In this document: positions 34,960 to 45,008 of the stretch, in pieces
Numbering within the stretch: position 1 is the stretch's first letter
Layout of the letters: each line of letters begins with the position of its first letter
NCBI GenBank assembly: GCA_030538275.1
Contig: JAUNUH010000001.1
Location: 186,001-250,000 of the forward strand
Direction: 5' to 3'
DNA length: 64,000 nt
DNA from: Flavobacteriaceae bacterium
Lineage (GTDB): Bacteria > Bacteroidota > Bacteroidia > Flavobacteriales > Weeksellaceae
The notes under the pieces: model-generated
Seen by the model: the letters and a program-made list of their open reading frames with translations, nothing else
What the model was told of the DNA's origin: nothing
Database searches by the model: none
Translations under genes and position numbers: made by a program

Positions 34960-35787
34960 TTATACTTTTTTATACATTTCAAATAATTTAATACATTCTG
35001 CTACCTCTTTCACATCATGAACACGCAAAATAGATGCGCCATTTTGTAAGGCCAACATATGTAAAGCAGTAGTTCCATTGAGTGCATTAATTGGGTTGGT
35101 ATTCAAAGCTTTACAAATCATTGATTTTCTTGAAATTCCAGTTAATATGGGGAATTCTCCAAATCCAAGTAATTTTTGATTTTTTAATAATGTAAAATTT
35201 TGCTCCAGCGTTTTTCCAAATCCATAACCAGGATCAAGGATAATATCATTGATATTTCTTTGTTTTAATTGCCCTATTTTTTCCGAAAAAAATTGATTTA
35301 CTTCCAAAACTACATCTTCATATTCGGGATTGTTTTGCATTGATTTGGGCTCACCCTGCATGTGCATCAAGATATAAGGCACTTGTAAATCTGCAATGGT
35401 GTCAAACATTTTTTCATCTATACTACCTGCCGAAATATCGTTGATCATAGCGGCTCCAGCGGCTATGGTTTCGCGTGCAACTTGGCTCCAGAATGTATCT
35501 ATAGAAACAATTATTTCAGGAAAATTATGTAATATTTCAGTTAATACGGGCATTATTCTAGACAATTCCTCGTCAGCAGAAATTCGATTTGCGCCCGGTC
35601 TTGTGGTTTGTCCACCGATATCCAGAATATCCATGCCGTGGAACAGCATATGTTCCGTTTTTTGTAAAATTTCTTTGATTTCAGTATTCTTGCCACCGTC
35701 ATAGAAAGAATCGGGTGTGAGGTTCATAATTCCCATGATTTTGGGACGACTCAAATCAATTAATTTTCCTTTACATTGCATCGTCAT
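34960..35787 (-). CDS. folP: Dihydropteroate synthase
   Basis: Joins p-aminobenzoate to the pterin in folate synthesis and is the sulfonamide target. The 275 residues carry MGIMNLTPDSFYDGG (about 18-32), DIGGQTTRPGA (about 56) and a C-terminal SxRVHDVKE (ILRVHDVKEV), with DPGYGFGKT for the pterin pocket. Start could be 35787 or the ATG six bases later. It is 19 bases upstream of rlmB and divergent from the DUF1599 gene. Confidence 0.95.
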   Translation of the reverse strand: MTMQCKGKLIDLSRPKIMGIMNLTPDSFYDGGKNTEIKEILQKTEHMLFHGMDILDIGGQTTRPGANRISADEELSRIMPVLTEILHNFPEIIVSIDTFWSQVARETIAAGAAMINDISAGSIDEKMFDTIADLQVPYILMHMQGEPKSMQNNPEYEDVVLEVNQFFSEKIGQLKQRNINDIILDPGYGFGKTLEQNFTLLKNQKLLGFGEFPILTGISRKSMICKALNTNPINALNGTTALHMLALQNGASILRVHDVKEVAECIKLFEMYKKV

Positions 35788-35810
35788 AGGTTAAATCATC
35801 TTTGATTTTA

Positions 35811-35818
35811 TATTTTTG
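35811..35818 (+). promoter_or_regulatory. -7 box (TATTTTTG) of the DUF1599 operon
   Basis: TATTTTTG lies 42 bases before the ATG at 35861 in the 73-base gap divergent from folP. Confidence 0.4.
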
Positions 35819-35860
35819 TAGAAATTTGGATTTTTCAACTCCAAGTAGGATTGCGAATTT

Positions 35861-36418
35861 ATGGAAAAAACTTTACAGGAATACGACGAAATTATAAAAG
35901 ATTGCAGAGCTCTGTTTTCAAACAAATTACATGATTATGGGGCATCTTGGCGCATCATGCGATTGAGCTCGGTTACAGATCAAATATATATCAAAGCCAG
36001 CCGAATCCGGAGTTTACAAACTCTTTTAGAAAAAAAAGTAGAAGATGACGAGTCCAGCGAGTTTGTTGGAATTGTTAATTACGCAGTTATTGCATTGATT
36101 CAATGGGAATTAGGATATTCAAACTGCCCTGATATTTCCCAGAACGAAGCATTGGAATTATATGATAAATATACCCAAATTGCCAAAGAATTGATGCAAA
36201 GAAAAAATCATGATTATGGTGAAATTTGGCGTGATATGCGAGTTTCGTCTATAACAGATTTGATTTTAACCAAAATTTTACGAATCAAACAAATAGAAGA
36301 TAATCAGGGTAAAACAATTGTTTCTGAAGGCCTAGATGCCAATTATCTCGACATTTTGAATTATGCTGTTTTTTCTTTAATTCATCTTAATTATCCCAAA
36401 AAAAATATTAAAATATGA
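35861..36418 (+). CDS. DUF1599 protein (internally duplicated)
   Basis: 185 residues made of two repeats of about 90. Each holds a matching block: CRALFSNKLHDYGASWRIMR then SSVTDQIYIKASRI, and AKELMQRKNHDYGEIWRDMR then SSITDLILTKILRI. The HDYG-x-x-W block is the family hallmark (nucleotide-modification-associated domain 1). Biochemical role is unknown. It overlaps the next gene by 4 bases (ATGA). Confidence 0.85.
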   Translation: MEKTLQEYDEIIKDCRALFSNKLHDYGASWRIMRLSSVTDQIYIKASRIRSLQTLLEKKVEDDESSEFVGIVNYAVIALIQWELGYSNCPDISQNEALELYDKYTQIAKELMQRKNHDYGEIWRDMRVSSITDLILTKILRIKQIEDNQGKTIVSEGLDANYLDILNYAVFSLIHLNYPKKNIKI

Positions 36419-37536
36419 GATTTATTATTACTTTATTCCAGTGGATTGTAGGTTTGTTATTTATTTTTTCGGGATTAGTAAAAACCATCGACCCCATAGG
36501 ATTCAGCATCAAATTAGAAGAATATTTTTCACCTTCTGTATTTGATTTGCCATTTTTAATGAATTTGGCCTTACCATTGGCTATATTTTTTGTAATTTTT
36601 GAAGTAGTTCTCGGCGTATTATTAATCTTGGGAATTTATAAAAGATTTACCCTTTGGAGTCTTTTGATTTTAATTATTTTCTTTTCATTTCTCACCTTTT
36701 ATTCCGCTTATTTCAACAAAGTTACGGATTGCGGTTGCTTTGGAGATGCCATTAAATTAACTCCTTGGGAATCATTTTTCAAGGATATTATTTTGTTGGT
36801 CATGATAGTTGTTCTGTGGTTTGGGCAAAAATTTATAAAACCACTTTTTGTTAAAAGTTTTGCAACATATATCACTTTAGCCGTATTTTTAATATGCGCT
36901 TATATTGCTTTTCACGGAATTTATCATTTACCTTTAATCGATTTCAGGCCGTATGCCGTAGGTAAGAATATTCCAGATGGAATGAAATCGGCCGAAGAAC
37001 TAGGATTGAATCCACCTAGAATCGAAACCCAATATTTTCTAAAAAACAAATTAAATAATCAAAAAATTACGCTTTCTCAAGATAAATATATCAATGATAA
37101 AAGTTATTGGGAAAGTGGAACGCCTTGGGAAATAGAAAAAACGGATAGTAAAGTAGTAGAAAAAGGATATGAGCCGCCCATTCATGATTTTGTGATTGAT
37201 TGTGGGGACAATGGCGATATGACCTATCATTATTTAGCCAAACCCAAACTTGTTTTGATTGTAACATCGGTGCCATTTAAGGCTTCTGCTCAAGGATTGA
37301 ACCGTGTATCACAATTTGCAGAATCCTTGAAATCAAAAGATTATGAAATATTGAGCGTGGCATCAGACGAAGCCAGAATTGCCAATATTCCCAATTGCTT
37401 TATGGATCCCACTACGCTTAAAACTATGATTCGCAGCAACCCAGGAATTATCCTCATCAAACATGGAACTGTTGTAGGAAAATACAATTGGCATGATATA
37501 CCGACAGAAAGTGAAATTCAGGCTGCTTTTAATTGA
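36415..37536 (+). CDS. BT_3928-type DoxX/MauE-like membrane protein
   Basis: 373 residues. The first 140 or so form four membrane helices with the DoxX signature LLFIFSGLVKTIDPIGF, plus a CGCFGDAIKLTPWESFFKD motif as in MauE-type quinone-coupled oxidoreductases. A periplasmic or cytoplasmic C-terminal domain follows from about residue 170 (thioredoxin-like strand pattern, KLVLIVTSVPFKASA). It may act in redox or disulfide maintenance; this is inferred. It is in an operon between DUF1599 and an ABC permease. Confidence 0.8.
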   Translation: MRFIITLFQWIVGLLFIFSGLVKTIDPIGFSIKLEEYFSPSVFDLPFLMNLALPLAIFFVIFEVVLGVLLILGIYKRFTLWSLLILIIFFSFLTFYSAYFNKVTDCGCFGDAIKLTPWESFFKDIILLVMIVVLWFGQKFIKPLFVKSFATYITLAVFLICAYIAFHGIYHLPLIDFRPYAVGKNIPDGMKSAEELGLNPPRIETQYFLKNKLNNQKITLSQDKYINDKSYWESGTPWEIEKTDSKVVEKGYEPPIHDFVIDCGDNGDMTYHYLAKPKLVLIVTSVPFKASAQGLNRVSQFAESLKSKDYEILSVASDEARIANIPNCFMDPTTLKTMIRSNPGIILIKHGTVVGKYNWHDIPTESEIQAAFN

Positions 37537-38612
37537 TTAGATATATTATAAATAAAATAGGGTATGGGGTTTTGACACTTTTTGGCGTCATTACGGTGAT
37601 ATTTTTGCTTTTTAATGTCATGCAAGGAGATCCTGCACGTATGATGCTAGACCAGAACGAGGATCCCAAACAACTTGCAGCAATTCGAAAAAACTTGGGA
37701 CTAGATCAACCTGTATGGGTGCAATATTTGTACTATCTCAACGATTTATCGCCAATTTCTTTACACTCTGTTCAAGAAGACAATTACACCTATTTTAACA
37801 AAAATAAATACAACGGAAAAATTATTTTTGACGCAGGTCATTATCAATTAGCACTCAAAACTCCATACTTACGCGAATCTTTTCAGAAAAGAGGAAAAAC
37901 CGTTACAGATATTATAGCAGAAACGCTTCCCAACACCTTATTATTAGCTGTTTCGGCCATTTTAATAGGCTTTTCAATGGGTATTATTTTAGGAATAATT
38001 TCAGCTTTGAAAAAAGACAGTTGGTTGGATCGTTTGCTTTTGGTTCTCACCTCTGTAGGAATGAGTATTCCTTCGTTTTTTGCAGCCATACTCATGGCAT
38101 GGTTTTTTGCCTTTGTGTTAGAAAAATATACTGGATTGAATATGACAGGAAGTTTATATGAAGTAGATGATTACGGAACCGGTAAACATTTGAATATCAA
38201 GAATTTAATATTACCTGCAATTACCTTGGGAATTCGTCCTTTGGCGGTAATCACTCAGCTCACACGCAATTCCTTGCTCGAAATTTTGAATAAAGATTAT
38301 ATACGAACCGCCTATGCAAAAGGATTGACCAGGAATCAAGTTATTCGAAAACATGCCTTGAAAAATGCCTTGAATCCTGTTGTAACAGCTGCATCTGGCT
38401 GGTTTGCTGGAATGTTGACCGGATCTGTATTTGTTGAATTTATTTTTGGTTGGAATGGTTTGGGAAAAGAAATTGTAAACGCACTCAACACGCTAGACCA
38501 ACCCGTCATAATGGGTGCAGTGCTTGTGATTGCGGTTGCCTTCATTATCATAAACATACTTGTAGATGTTTTATATGGCGTTTTGGATCCACGTGTACGC
38601 AAATTTGATTGA
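37533..38612 (+). CDS. ABC transporter permease, DppB/OppB type
   Basis: 359 residues starting with TTG at 37533, overlapping the previous stop by 4 bases (TTGA). It has a first helix (GYGVLTLFGVITVIFLLFN), a large periplasmic loop, then five helices with the permease EAA-loop (YIRTAYAKGLTRNQVIRKHALKN). Dipeptide/oligopeptide permeases have this layout. No substrate-binding protein, second permease or ATPase gene lies next to it. Confidence 0.88.
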   Translation: MIRYIINKIGYGVLTLFGVITVIFLLFNVMQGDPARMMLDQNEDPKQLAAIRKNLGLDQPVWVQYLYYLNDLSPISLHSVQEDNYTYFNKNKYNGKIIFDAGHYQLALKTPYLRESFQKRGKTVTDIIAETLPNTLLLAVSAILIGFSMGIILGIISALKKDSWLDRLLLVLTSVGMSIPSFFAAILMAWFFAFVLEKYTGLNMTGSLYEVDDYGTGKHLNIKNLILPAITLGIRPLAVITQLTRNSLLEILNKDYIRTAYAKGLTRNQVIRKHALKNALNPVVTAASGWFAGMLTGSVFVEFIFGWNGLGKEIVNALNTLDQPVIMGAVLVIAVAFIIINILVDVLYGVLDPRVRKFD

Positions 38613-38675
38613 GTTTTTCAGAAATCATTTATTTTTCTCTTCCTAATTCGAATAAAATCTAAAGTTAAAAATTAA

Positions 38676-38683
38676 TACCTTTG
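38676..38683 (+). promoter_or_regulatory. -7 box (TACCTTTG) directly before tatA
   Basis: Only four bases (CAAG) separate the box from the ATG at 38688, predicting a leaderless transcript; alternatively translation starts at the ATG at 38697. Confidence 0.5.
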
Positions 38684-38687
38684 CAAG

Positions 38688-38984
38688 ATGTTGTCTATGA
38701 TATTTGGCTTTTTGGCATTTCAAGAAATTGTTGTGATTTTGGTAATTGCAGTATTGATATTTGGCCCAAAAAAAATCCCTGAAATAGCAAGAGGTCTGGG
38801 TGAAGGGCTTCGTGCAATGCGCGAGGCAACAGATGAAATTAAACGAGAAGTAATGGAATCTGCAGAGCAAGCAAATCCATCCAGCGAATTGCAAAAAACG
38901 CAAAAACAGATTCAAAACGAAATCGATGAAGCGAAAAAAGTAATCGATGATGCCGTGGGTCCTGTGACAAGAAGTAAAAGATGA
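38688..38984 (+). CDS. tatA: Twin-arginine translocase subunit TatA/E
   Basis: 98 residues: a single N-terminal membrane helix (FQEIVVILVIAVLIFG), the FGPKKIPEIARGLGEGL amphipathic helix and a charged tail, as in TatA/TatB. The next ATG (38697) is also a plausible start. It forms the translocation pore with TatC at 29413. The stop overlaps the PAP2 gene by 4 bases. Confidence 0.93.
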   Translation: MLSMIFGFLAFQEIVVILVIAVLIFGPKKIPEIARGLGEGLRAMREATDEIKREVMESAEQANPSSELQKTQKQIQNEIDEAKKVIDDAVGPVTRSKR

Positions 38985-39559
38985 TGGACTTGATTAAGCT
39001 TGATGAACAGATTTTCCTCTATCTCAATGGATTAGGAACCACTGCCTGGGATTCATTCTGGTTGATTATTACCGAAAAACTCACTTGGATTCCACTTTAC
39101 CTTCTATTTGCATGGTTTATTTTTAAAAATTTTGGTCTCAAAGTTCTTTATATATCAATTCTTACAGCAGGATTGTTGATTTTTTTTACGGATCAAATTT
39201 CTCATTTTTATAAGGATAGTCTGATTTTGAGATTGCGCCCTTGTTACAACGAAGAATTAATAGACAAAATGAGATTGGTAAAAGATACATGTGGTGGAAA
39301 ATACGGATTCTTTTCTGGTCACGCTTCCAATCATTTTGCTGTTGCAGTATTTATAGGTCTCATTTTCAGGAAATTCAAATGGGTCTTGCCTGTTTTGCTG
39401 ATTTGGGCAGCCATGATTGCATATAGCCGAATTTATATCGGAGTGCATTATCCGCTCGACGTGCTTTCGGGGACTCTAATTGGCAGTCTCTCCGGACTAT
39501 TATTTTATAGAATTTGGCAAATGGCCAATCACAAATTGGCAATAAATCAGATAAAATAG
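38981..39559 (+). CDS. PAP2-family phosphatase (undecaprenyl-diphosphatase-like)
   Basis: 192 residues with five or so helices and the three PAP2 motifs: KDSLILRLRP, FSGHASNHF (with catalytic His) and SRIYIGVHYPLDV. A 20-residue insertion with two cysteines (RPCYNEELIDK, DTCGGKYG) sits between motifs 1 and 2. Such enzymes recycle undecaprenyl pyrophosphate or dephosphorylate lipid phosphates. It is coupled to tatA (ATGATGG overlap). Confidence 0.88.
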   Translation: MMDLIKLDEQIFLYLNGLGTTAWDSFWLIITEKLTWIPLYLLFAWFIFKNFGLKVLYISILTAGLLIFFTDQISHFYKDSLILRLRPCYNEELIDKMRLVKDTCGGKYGFFSGHASNHFAVAVFIGLIFRKFKWVLPVLLIWAAMIAYSRIYIGVHYPLDVLSGTLIGSLSGLLFYRIWQMANHKLAINQIK

Positions 39560-39639
39560 CGATGTATGTTTGGCTAATTTCAACAAAAACGTCTAAAATA
39601 AATTTAATTTCAACTAAATTAGCAGCCTAATTCAATCCA

Positions 39640-40650
39640 ATGAAAGCAGTAATTAAAGGTATTGGACATTATGTCCCCGAAAGAGTAGTAACCAATCAAG
39701 ATTTAGAAAAATTGATGGACACCAATGATGCTTGGATTCAAGAACGAACTGGAATTGAAGAAAGAAGGCACGTTGGAAGAAATGGAAGCGAAACCACATC
39801 TATATTAGGATTCAAAGCAGCGGAAAAAGCCATAGAAAATGCAAAAATTGATAAAAATGAAATCGATTTTATCATTTTCGCTACCTTAAGCCCTGATTTA
39901 TACTTTCCGGGTGGTGGTGTTTTGTTACAAAATTATCTTGAACTCGATACCATAGGCGCGCTGGACGTTAGAAATCAATGTTCAGGATTTATTTATGCGC
40001 TTTCTACGGCCAATGCTTTCATCAAATCTGGAATGTACAAAAATATTCTTGTCGTAGGAGCAGAAAATCATTCTTTTGGTTTGGATATGACAACTCGAGG
40101 TAGAGGAGTTTCTGTGATTTTTGGAGATGGAGCTGGAGCTGTAATCTTAGGCAGATCAGATGATGAATCAAGAGGAATTTTGAGTTGTAATATGCACTCA
40201 GAAGGTAAGTATGCAGAAGAATTAATGATGGGATTCCCTGGCACCAAATACGGCTGGGTAGATTTGATGCTGAACGAGGATTTCGAACCAGATTATGACA
40301 AAATTTATCCTTACATGAATGGAAATTTTGTATTTAAACATGCTGTAACACGATTTCCAGAAGCCATTTTAGAAGCATTTGAAGATGCAGGAGAAAGCAT
40401 AGAAAACCTGAAAATGCTCATTCCACATCAGGCAAATTTAAGAATTAGCCAATTTATTCAAAGGCAAATGGGATTGAGAGACGATCAGGTCTTTAATAAT
40501 ATAATGAAATATGGTAATACTACCGCAGCCAGCATTCCAATTGCTTTGAGTGAAGCTATAAGCCAAGGAAAAATAGAACAAGGAGATTTGATATCTCTTG
40601 CAGCATTTGGTAGCGGATTTACCTGGGGAAGTGTTTTGTTGAGGTACTAA
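39640..40650 (+). CDS. fabH: 3-oxoacyl-ACP synthase III (FabH-type)
   Basis: 336 residues with the FabH triad: Cys in RNQCSGF (about 113), His in LIPHQAN (about 258) and Asn in KYGNTTAAS (about 288). N-terminal MDTNDAWIQERTGIEER is the family pattern. FabH starts fatty acid chains from acyl-CoA and malonyl-ACP. Bacteroidota often carry several paralogues, and this one has a 15-residue longer surface segment (GFPGTKYGWVDLMLNEDFEP), so a specialised substrate is possible. No fab or acp genes adjoin. Confidence 0.88.
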   Translation: MKAVIKGIGHYVPERVVTNQDLEKLMDTNDAWIQERTGIEERRHVGRNGSETTSILGFKAAEKAIENAKIDKNEIDFIIFATLSPDLYFPGGGVLLQNYLELDTIGALDVRNQCSGFIYALSTANAFIKSGMYKNILVVGAENHSFGLDMTTRGRGVSVIFGDGAGAVILGRSDDESRGILSCNMHSEGKYAEELMMGFPGTKYGWVDLMLNEDFEPDYDKIYPYMNGNFVFKHAVTRFPEAILEAFEDAGESIENLKMLIPHQANLRISQFIQRQMGLRDDQVFNNIMKYGNTTAASIPIALSEAISQGKIEQGDLISLAAFGSGFTWGSVLLRY

Positions 40651-40727
40651 TAATTTAAATTATTAATACCTCAATCAAATCATTATAAGTAATTTACAAA
40701 AAAATCAAGATTTAAAAGTTGCGATTT

Positions 40728-42401
40728 TCAGCTTAATCCTGTTATCACACCTTCATCATTGATGTCCATACCTTCGGCGGCAGGCGTGGCAGGTAGTCCA
40801 GGCATACGCATGGCATCTCCAAGCATCGGAATTATAAAACCAGCTCCAGAAGCAATTTCAAAATCACGGACTGTAACTACAAATCCAGTGGGTCGGCCTA
40901 TTTTGGAATCGTCATCGCTTAGAGATTTGGGCGTTTTTACCATACAAACCGGTAATTTGTCAAAGCCGTTTTTCTCTAATACTTTCATTACACGCTTTGC
41001 TTTTGGAAGAAAATTAACTTTGGAAGCGCCATAAATTTCTGTGGCTATACTTGTAATTTTCTTGGTAATGCTCCAATTGTGGTCATATAATGGTGTAAAT
41101 TCAGTTGTGTTCGCATCGGCTACAGATGCTACTTCTTTTGCCAATTCGGTCATGCCCTCACCTCCATTGGCAAATCCTTTTGCAAGAACCGCTTTTACGC
41201 CTTTTTCGGCACATTGGTCGATAATATATTGGATTTCTTCTTCAGAATCATTTGGAAAATAATTGATGGCAACCACAGGTGTAATGCCATATTTTTGAAC
41301 ATTTTCTATATGTTTTTCTAGATTGGGAAATCCTGCTTTTAATTTAGACAAATCTGGCGTTTGTAATTCGTCTTTGGTAGCGCCACCGTGATGTCGTAAT
41401 GCACGAATTGTAGCCACTACAACAGCTGCATCGGGTGATAATCCGCCAGATGTGCATTTGATATTCAAGAATTTTTCTGCGCCCAAATCTGCTCCAAAAC
41501 CCGCTTCTGTAACCACATAATCAGACAAAGAAAGTCCCATTTTGGTAGCAATAATTGTATTGGTACCTTGTGCAATACTTGCAAATGGTCCACCATGTAG
41601 AATGGCAGGATTACCTTCTAGAGTTTGTACCAAATTGGGCTTGATGGCATCTTTTAACAAAATTGCCATCGCGCCAACCACCTTCAAATCACGCGCAAAT
41701 ACAGGCGAGCCGTCAAATTTATCTGCTATATATATATTACCTAATCTTTCTTTCAAATCACTAAAATTCTCTGAAAGACAAAGAATTGCCATGATTTCTG
41801 AAGCAGGAGTAATATTAAATCCATCCTCTCGTACCACTCCATTCCCTTCGCCAATACTGATGATTACCTGGCGCAGAGAGCGGTCGTTCATATCCATCAC
41901 ACGTTTCCAAGTAATGGTAGAGGGGTCTATACCAATAGATTTCGAACGGGTTTGAATATTATTATCAATGGCAGCAGATAACAAATTATTGGCCTTTTCA
42001 ATCGCATTGAAATCTCCAGTAAAATGTAGATTAATATCTTCCATCGGAATTACTTGTGAATAGCCACCGCCAGCTGCGCCACCTTTTATGCCAAAAACAG
42101 GGCCCAAAGAGGGCTCACGCAAAACAACGGTGGTTTTTTTACCAATTTTGTTCAAACCGTCTGATAATCCAATGCTTACGGTAGTTTTGCCTTCACCGGC
42201 AGGCGTAGGCGTGATGGCCGTAACTAGAATGAGTTTGGATTGTTTTAATTTTTCTGGATTCAATAAATTCAAGGGTAATTTAGCTTTGTATTTACCATAA
42301 AATTCTAGTGAATCACGATCGATTCCAAGTTTGTCGGCAATACGTTCAATGGGTTGAATGTCTGCGCCGTGCGCAATTTCTAAATCTGTAGGAAATGACA
42401 T
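40728..42401 (-). CDS. fhs: Formate--tetrahydrofolate ligase
   Basis: 557 residues, the family length. The P-loop TPAGEGKTTVSIGL (about 66-79), GIKGGAAGGGYSQVIPMEDINLHFTGD and CTSGGLSPDAAVVVATIRALR are signature segments. It makes 10-formyl-THF from formate and ATP for one-carbon metabolism. It stands alone, convergent with fabH and divergent from the aminopeptidase P gene. Confidence 0.97.
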   Translation of the reverse strand: MSFPTDLEIAHGADIQPIERIADKLGIDRDSLEFYGKYKAKLPLNLLNPEKLKQSKLILVTAITPTPAGEGKTTVSIGLSDGLNKIGKKTTVVLREPSLGPVFGIKGGAAGGGYSQVIPMEDINLHFTGDFNAIEKANNLLSAAIDNNIQTRSKSIGIDPSTITWKRVMDMNDRSLRQVIISIGEGNGVVREDGFNITPASEIMAILCLSENFSDLKERLGNIYIADKFDGSPVFARDLKVVGAMAILLKDAIKPNLVQTLEGNPAILHGGPFASIAQGTNTIIATKMGLSLSDYVVTEAGFGADLGAEKFLNIKCTSGGLSPDAAVVVATIRALRHHGGATKDELQTPDLSKLKAGFPNLEKHIENVQKYGITPVVAINYFPNDSEEEIQYIIDQCAEKGVKAVLAKGFANGGEGMTELAKEVASVADANTTEFTPLYDHNWSITKKITSIATEIYGASKVNFLPKAKRVMKVLEKNGFDKLPVCMVKTPKSLSDDDSKIGRPTGFVVTVRDFEIASGAGFIIPMLGDAMRMPGLPATPAAEGMDINDEGVITGLS

Positions 42402-42539
42402 AAAATTAATTTAAGGTTTAAAAATACAAAAAATTAAGAATGCCAAAATCAAAAATGACAGGTATTAGACTATTTTTTTCATTTCTTCATTCAAAACTAA
42501 TGAAATTTGTACCTTTAAACCTTTATTTAACTTTCAAAA

Positions 42540-44309
42540 ATGATGATTAAAGATAGATTAAAAAGCCTTCGAAATGAGATGGCAAACGCCGGAGTCGATG
42601 CCTTTATTGTATATTCTGCAGATCCACATATGAGTGAATATTTGCCTGAGGAATGGCTAGAACGTGCTTGGTTATCAGGGTTTACAGGTTCTGCGGGATT
42701 TGTGGTAATTACCCAAGAAAAGGCTGCGTTATGGACAGATTCAAGATATTTTGTACAAGCGCCGATAGAATTGAAAGGCAGTGGAATTGAATTGATGAAA
42801 GAGGGTGAAGCAGAAACACCAGATTACACTGACTGGATTATAGGAAATTTGGGTGAAAATGCAAAAGTGGCTGTGAATACACTTGCTACTTCTCACAAGA
42901 ATTGGAATAAGTTGAAAGAGAAATTCCAATTACATCAAATAGATTTAATTCATCAACCCTTGTTGGACAAAGTTTGGGAAGATAGAGGTAAGGGAAGCAC
43001 ATCTCATATATTTATTCATCCAGAAAAATGGGCCGGAAAATCTGTCAGTGAAAAACTACAGGAAATTCGAGAAAAATTAAAAGAAAATAATGCTGATTCT
43101 CATGTAATTACTGCTTTGGATGATGTTGCCTGGACTTTGAACCTGCGTGGAAGCGACGTGGATTATAATCCGGTTTTTTTGGGATATATTTATTTAACCT
43201 TAAGTGAAGCAATTCTTTTTGTAGATGAAAACAAATTGGATGAAGCGGTTTTGCATCATTTACAAAAGTATCATGTAGAAATTAAGCCCTATTCTGAATT
43301 TTATTCATTTTTAGAATCTATAAATAATCGAAATATTTTGGTTTCTGGCGCTGCCAATCAGAATATTTTTAACTCATTAAATTCCAAAAATACAATCATA
43401 GATAAAGCTGCTCCAGGTAATTTGATGAAAGCTGTGAAGAATCAAACAGAATTGGAAGGTTTCAGAAAAGTAATGATTAGAGACGGAGTTGCAATGACAA
43501 AGTTTCTGTACTGGCTACGGCATGAGGGTTGTCAACAAGGATTAACAGAATATGAAATCGGTTTGAAATTAAAAGATTTTCGTGCAGAAGGTGAGAATTT
43601 TGTTGGAGAAAGTTTTGGAAGTATTATTGGATATCAAGGAAATGGCGCAATTGTTCATTATTCGGCACAAGAGAATTCGAGTAAAGTGGTAAAAGCAGAA
43701 GGAAGTATTCTCATTGATTCGGGCGGACAATATTTGGAAGGGACAACCGATATTACGCGCACTTTGGCTTTGGGAGAGGTTTCTCATGATTTTTTAGAAA
43801 ATATGACTTTGGTTTTACAAGGAATGATCAATTTGACGCTTGTTAAATTTCCAAAAGGAACCAAAGGCGTTCATTTAGACGCATTTGCTAGATTGCCGCT
43901 ATGGATGCACGCCAAAGATTACGGACATGGAACGGGTCATGGAGTGGGTAGTTTTATGAATGTTCACGAACCACCGCAGAATATTCGGAAAGATATGAAT
44001 CCACAAGAATTGATTCCAGGAATGGTATTGTCCAATGAGCCTGGATTTTATGTAGAAAATGAATATGGAATTCGGCATGAAAATCTTGTTGTTGTAACGG
44101 AAGCAGAAAAATCAGATTTCGGGAAATTTTATACATGGGAAACCCTTACGATTTGCCCGTTTTTTGTAGATTCTATACTACCAGAAATGCTTACCGCGCC
44201 TCAAAAAGAATGGTTGAACAACTATCATGAATGGTGTAGAGAAAAGCTGGAAACGCATCTAGAAGGCGATGTGAAGAAATGGTTTTTGGAATTGGTACAA
44301 CCGATTTAA
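42540..44309 (+). CDS. Xaa-Pro aminopeptidase (M24B)
   Basis: 589 residues with two creatinase-like N-terminal domains (about 1-300) and a C-terminal pita-bread peptidase domain. Metal ligands are visible: DSGGQYLEGTTDITRT (two Asp), GHGTGHGVGSF (His), SNEPGFY (Glu) and IRHENLVVV (Glu). The double-length form resembles eukaryotic aminopeptidase P1. No signal peptide, so cytoplasmic. Start may be 42540 or the next ATG. Confidence 0.93.
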   Translation: MMIKDRLKSLRNEMANAGVDAFIVYSADPHMSEYLPEEWLERAWLSGFTGSAGFVVITQEKAALWTDSRYFVQAPIELKGSGIELMKEGEAETPDYTDWIIGNLGENAKVAVNTLATSHKNWNKLKEKFQLHQIDLIHQPLLDKVWEDRGKGSTSHIFIHPEKWAGKSVSEKLQEIREKLKENNADSHVITALDDVAWTLNLRGSDVDYNPVFLGYIYLTLSEAILFVDENKLDEAVLHHLQKYHVEIKPYSEFYSFLESINNRNILVSGAANQNIFNSLNSKNTIIDKAAPGNLMKAVKNQTELEGFRKVMIRDGVAMTKFLYWLRHEGCQQGLTEYEIGLKLKDFRAEGENFVGESFGSIIGYQGNGAIVHYSAQENSSKVVKAEGSILIDSGGQYLEGTTDITRTLALGEVSHDFLENMTLVLQGMINLTLVKFPKGTKGVHLDAFARLPLWMHAKDYGHGTGHGVGSFMNVHEPPQNIRKDMNPQELIPGMVLSNEPGFYVENEYGIRHENLVVVTEAEKSDFGKFYTWETLTICPFFVDSILPEMLTAPQKEWLNNYHEWCREKLETHLEGDVKKWFLELVQPI

Positions 44310-44393
44310 TGTTGGAAACTTCAAGTCTTCATTAAACTTTTAAATCATTTATTTTTCTTTCATATTTTTACAAAATCTTTCAAAAAATAATTT

Positions 44394-45008
44394 ATGCACA
44401 TAGCTATTGCCGGAAATATTGGTGCCGGAAAAACAACGCTCACAAAGCTTTTGGCAAAAAACTTTAATTGGACAGCTCAATTCGAAGATGTGGATAGAAA
44501 TCCATATTTAGACGATTTTTATAATGACATGGAACAATGGGCTTTTAATCTACAAATATATTTTCTAGGGAGTAGATTTGGCCAAATAAAAGAAATAAGA
44601 GAAAGCGGAATGGATATTATTCAAGACCGTACGATTCATGAGGATGCCCATATTTTTGCCAGTAATCTGCATGATATGGGCTTGTTGATGACTCGAGATT
44701 ATGAAAATTATCTTACCGTTTTCAATCTTATGAATTCTTTTGTGAAAGCACCCGATTTATTAATTTATCTACAAGCTTCTATACCCACCCTGGTAAATCA
44801 GATTCATATGCGGGGACGTGATTATGAAAGCAGTATCAGTATCGATTATCTGAATCGGTTGAATGAAAAATATGAATCTTGGATAAAAAGCTATGACGAG
44901 GGTAAGAAGTTGATTATCAATGTCGATAATCTTGATTTTGTAAATAATCCAGAAGATTTAGGTTCCATTATAGAAAGAGTGGACGCAGAAATCAACGGTT
45001 TGTTTTAA
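44394..45008 (+). CDS. Deoxynucleoside kinase
   Basis: 204 residues with P-loop GNIGAGKTT (6-14), the QDRTIHEDAHIFA catalytic ERS-like block (here DRT) and the RGRDYESSI lid arginines (MRGRDYE). Member of the dCK/dGK family that salvages deoxynucleosides; specificity cannot be told from sequence. The stop and the next gene's ATG share one base (TAATG). Confidence 0.9.
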   Translation: MHIAIAGNIGAGKTTLTKLLAKNFNWTAQFEDVDRNPYLDDFYNDMEQWAFNLQIYFLGSRFGQIKEIRESGMDIIQDRTIHEDAHIFASNLHDMGLLMTRDYENYLTVFNLMNSFVKAPDLLIYLQASIPTLVNQIHMRGRDYESSISIDYLNRLNEKYESWIKSYDEGKKLIINVDNLDFVNNPEDLGSIIERVDAEINGLF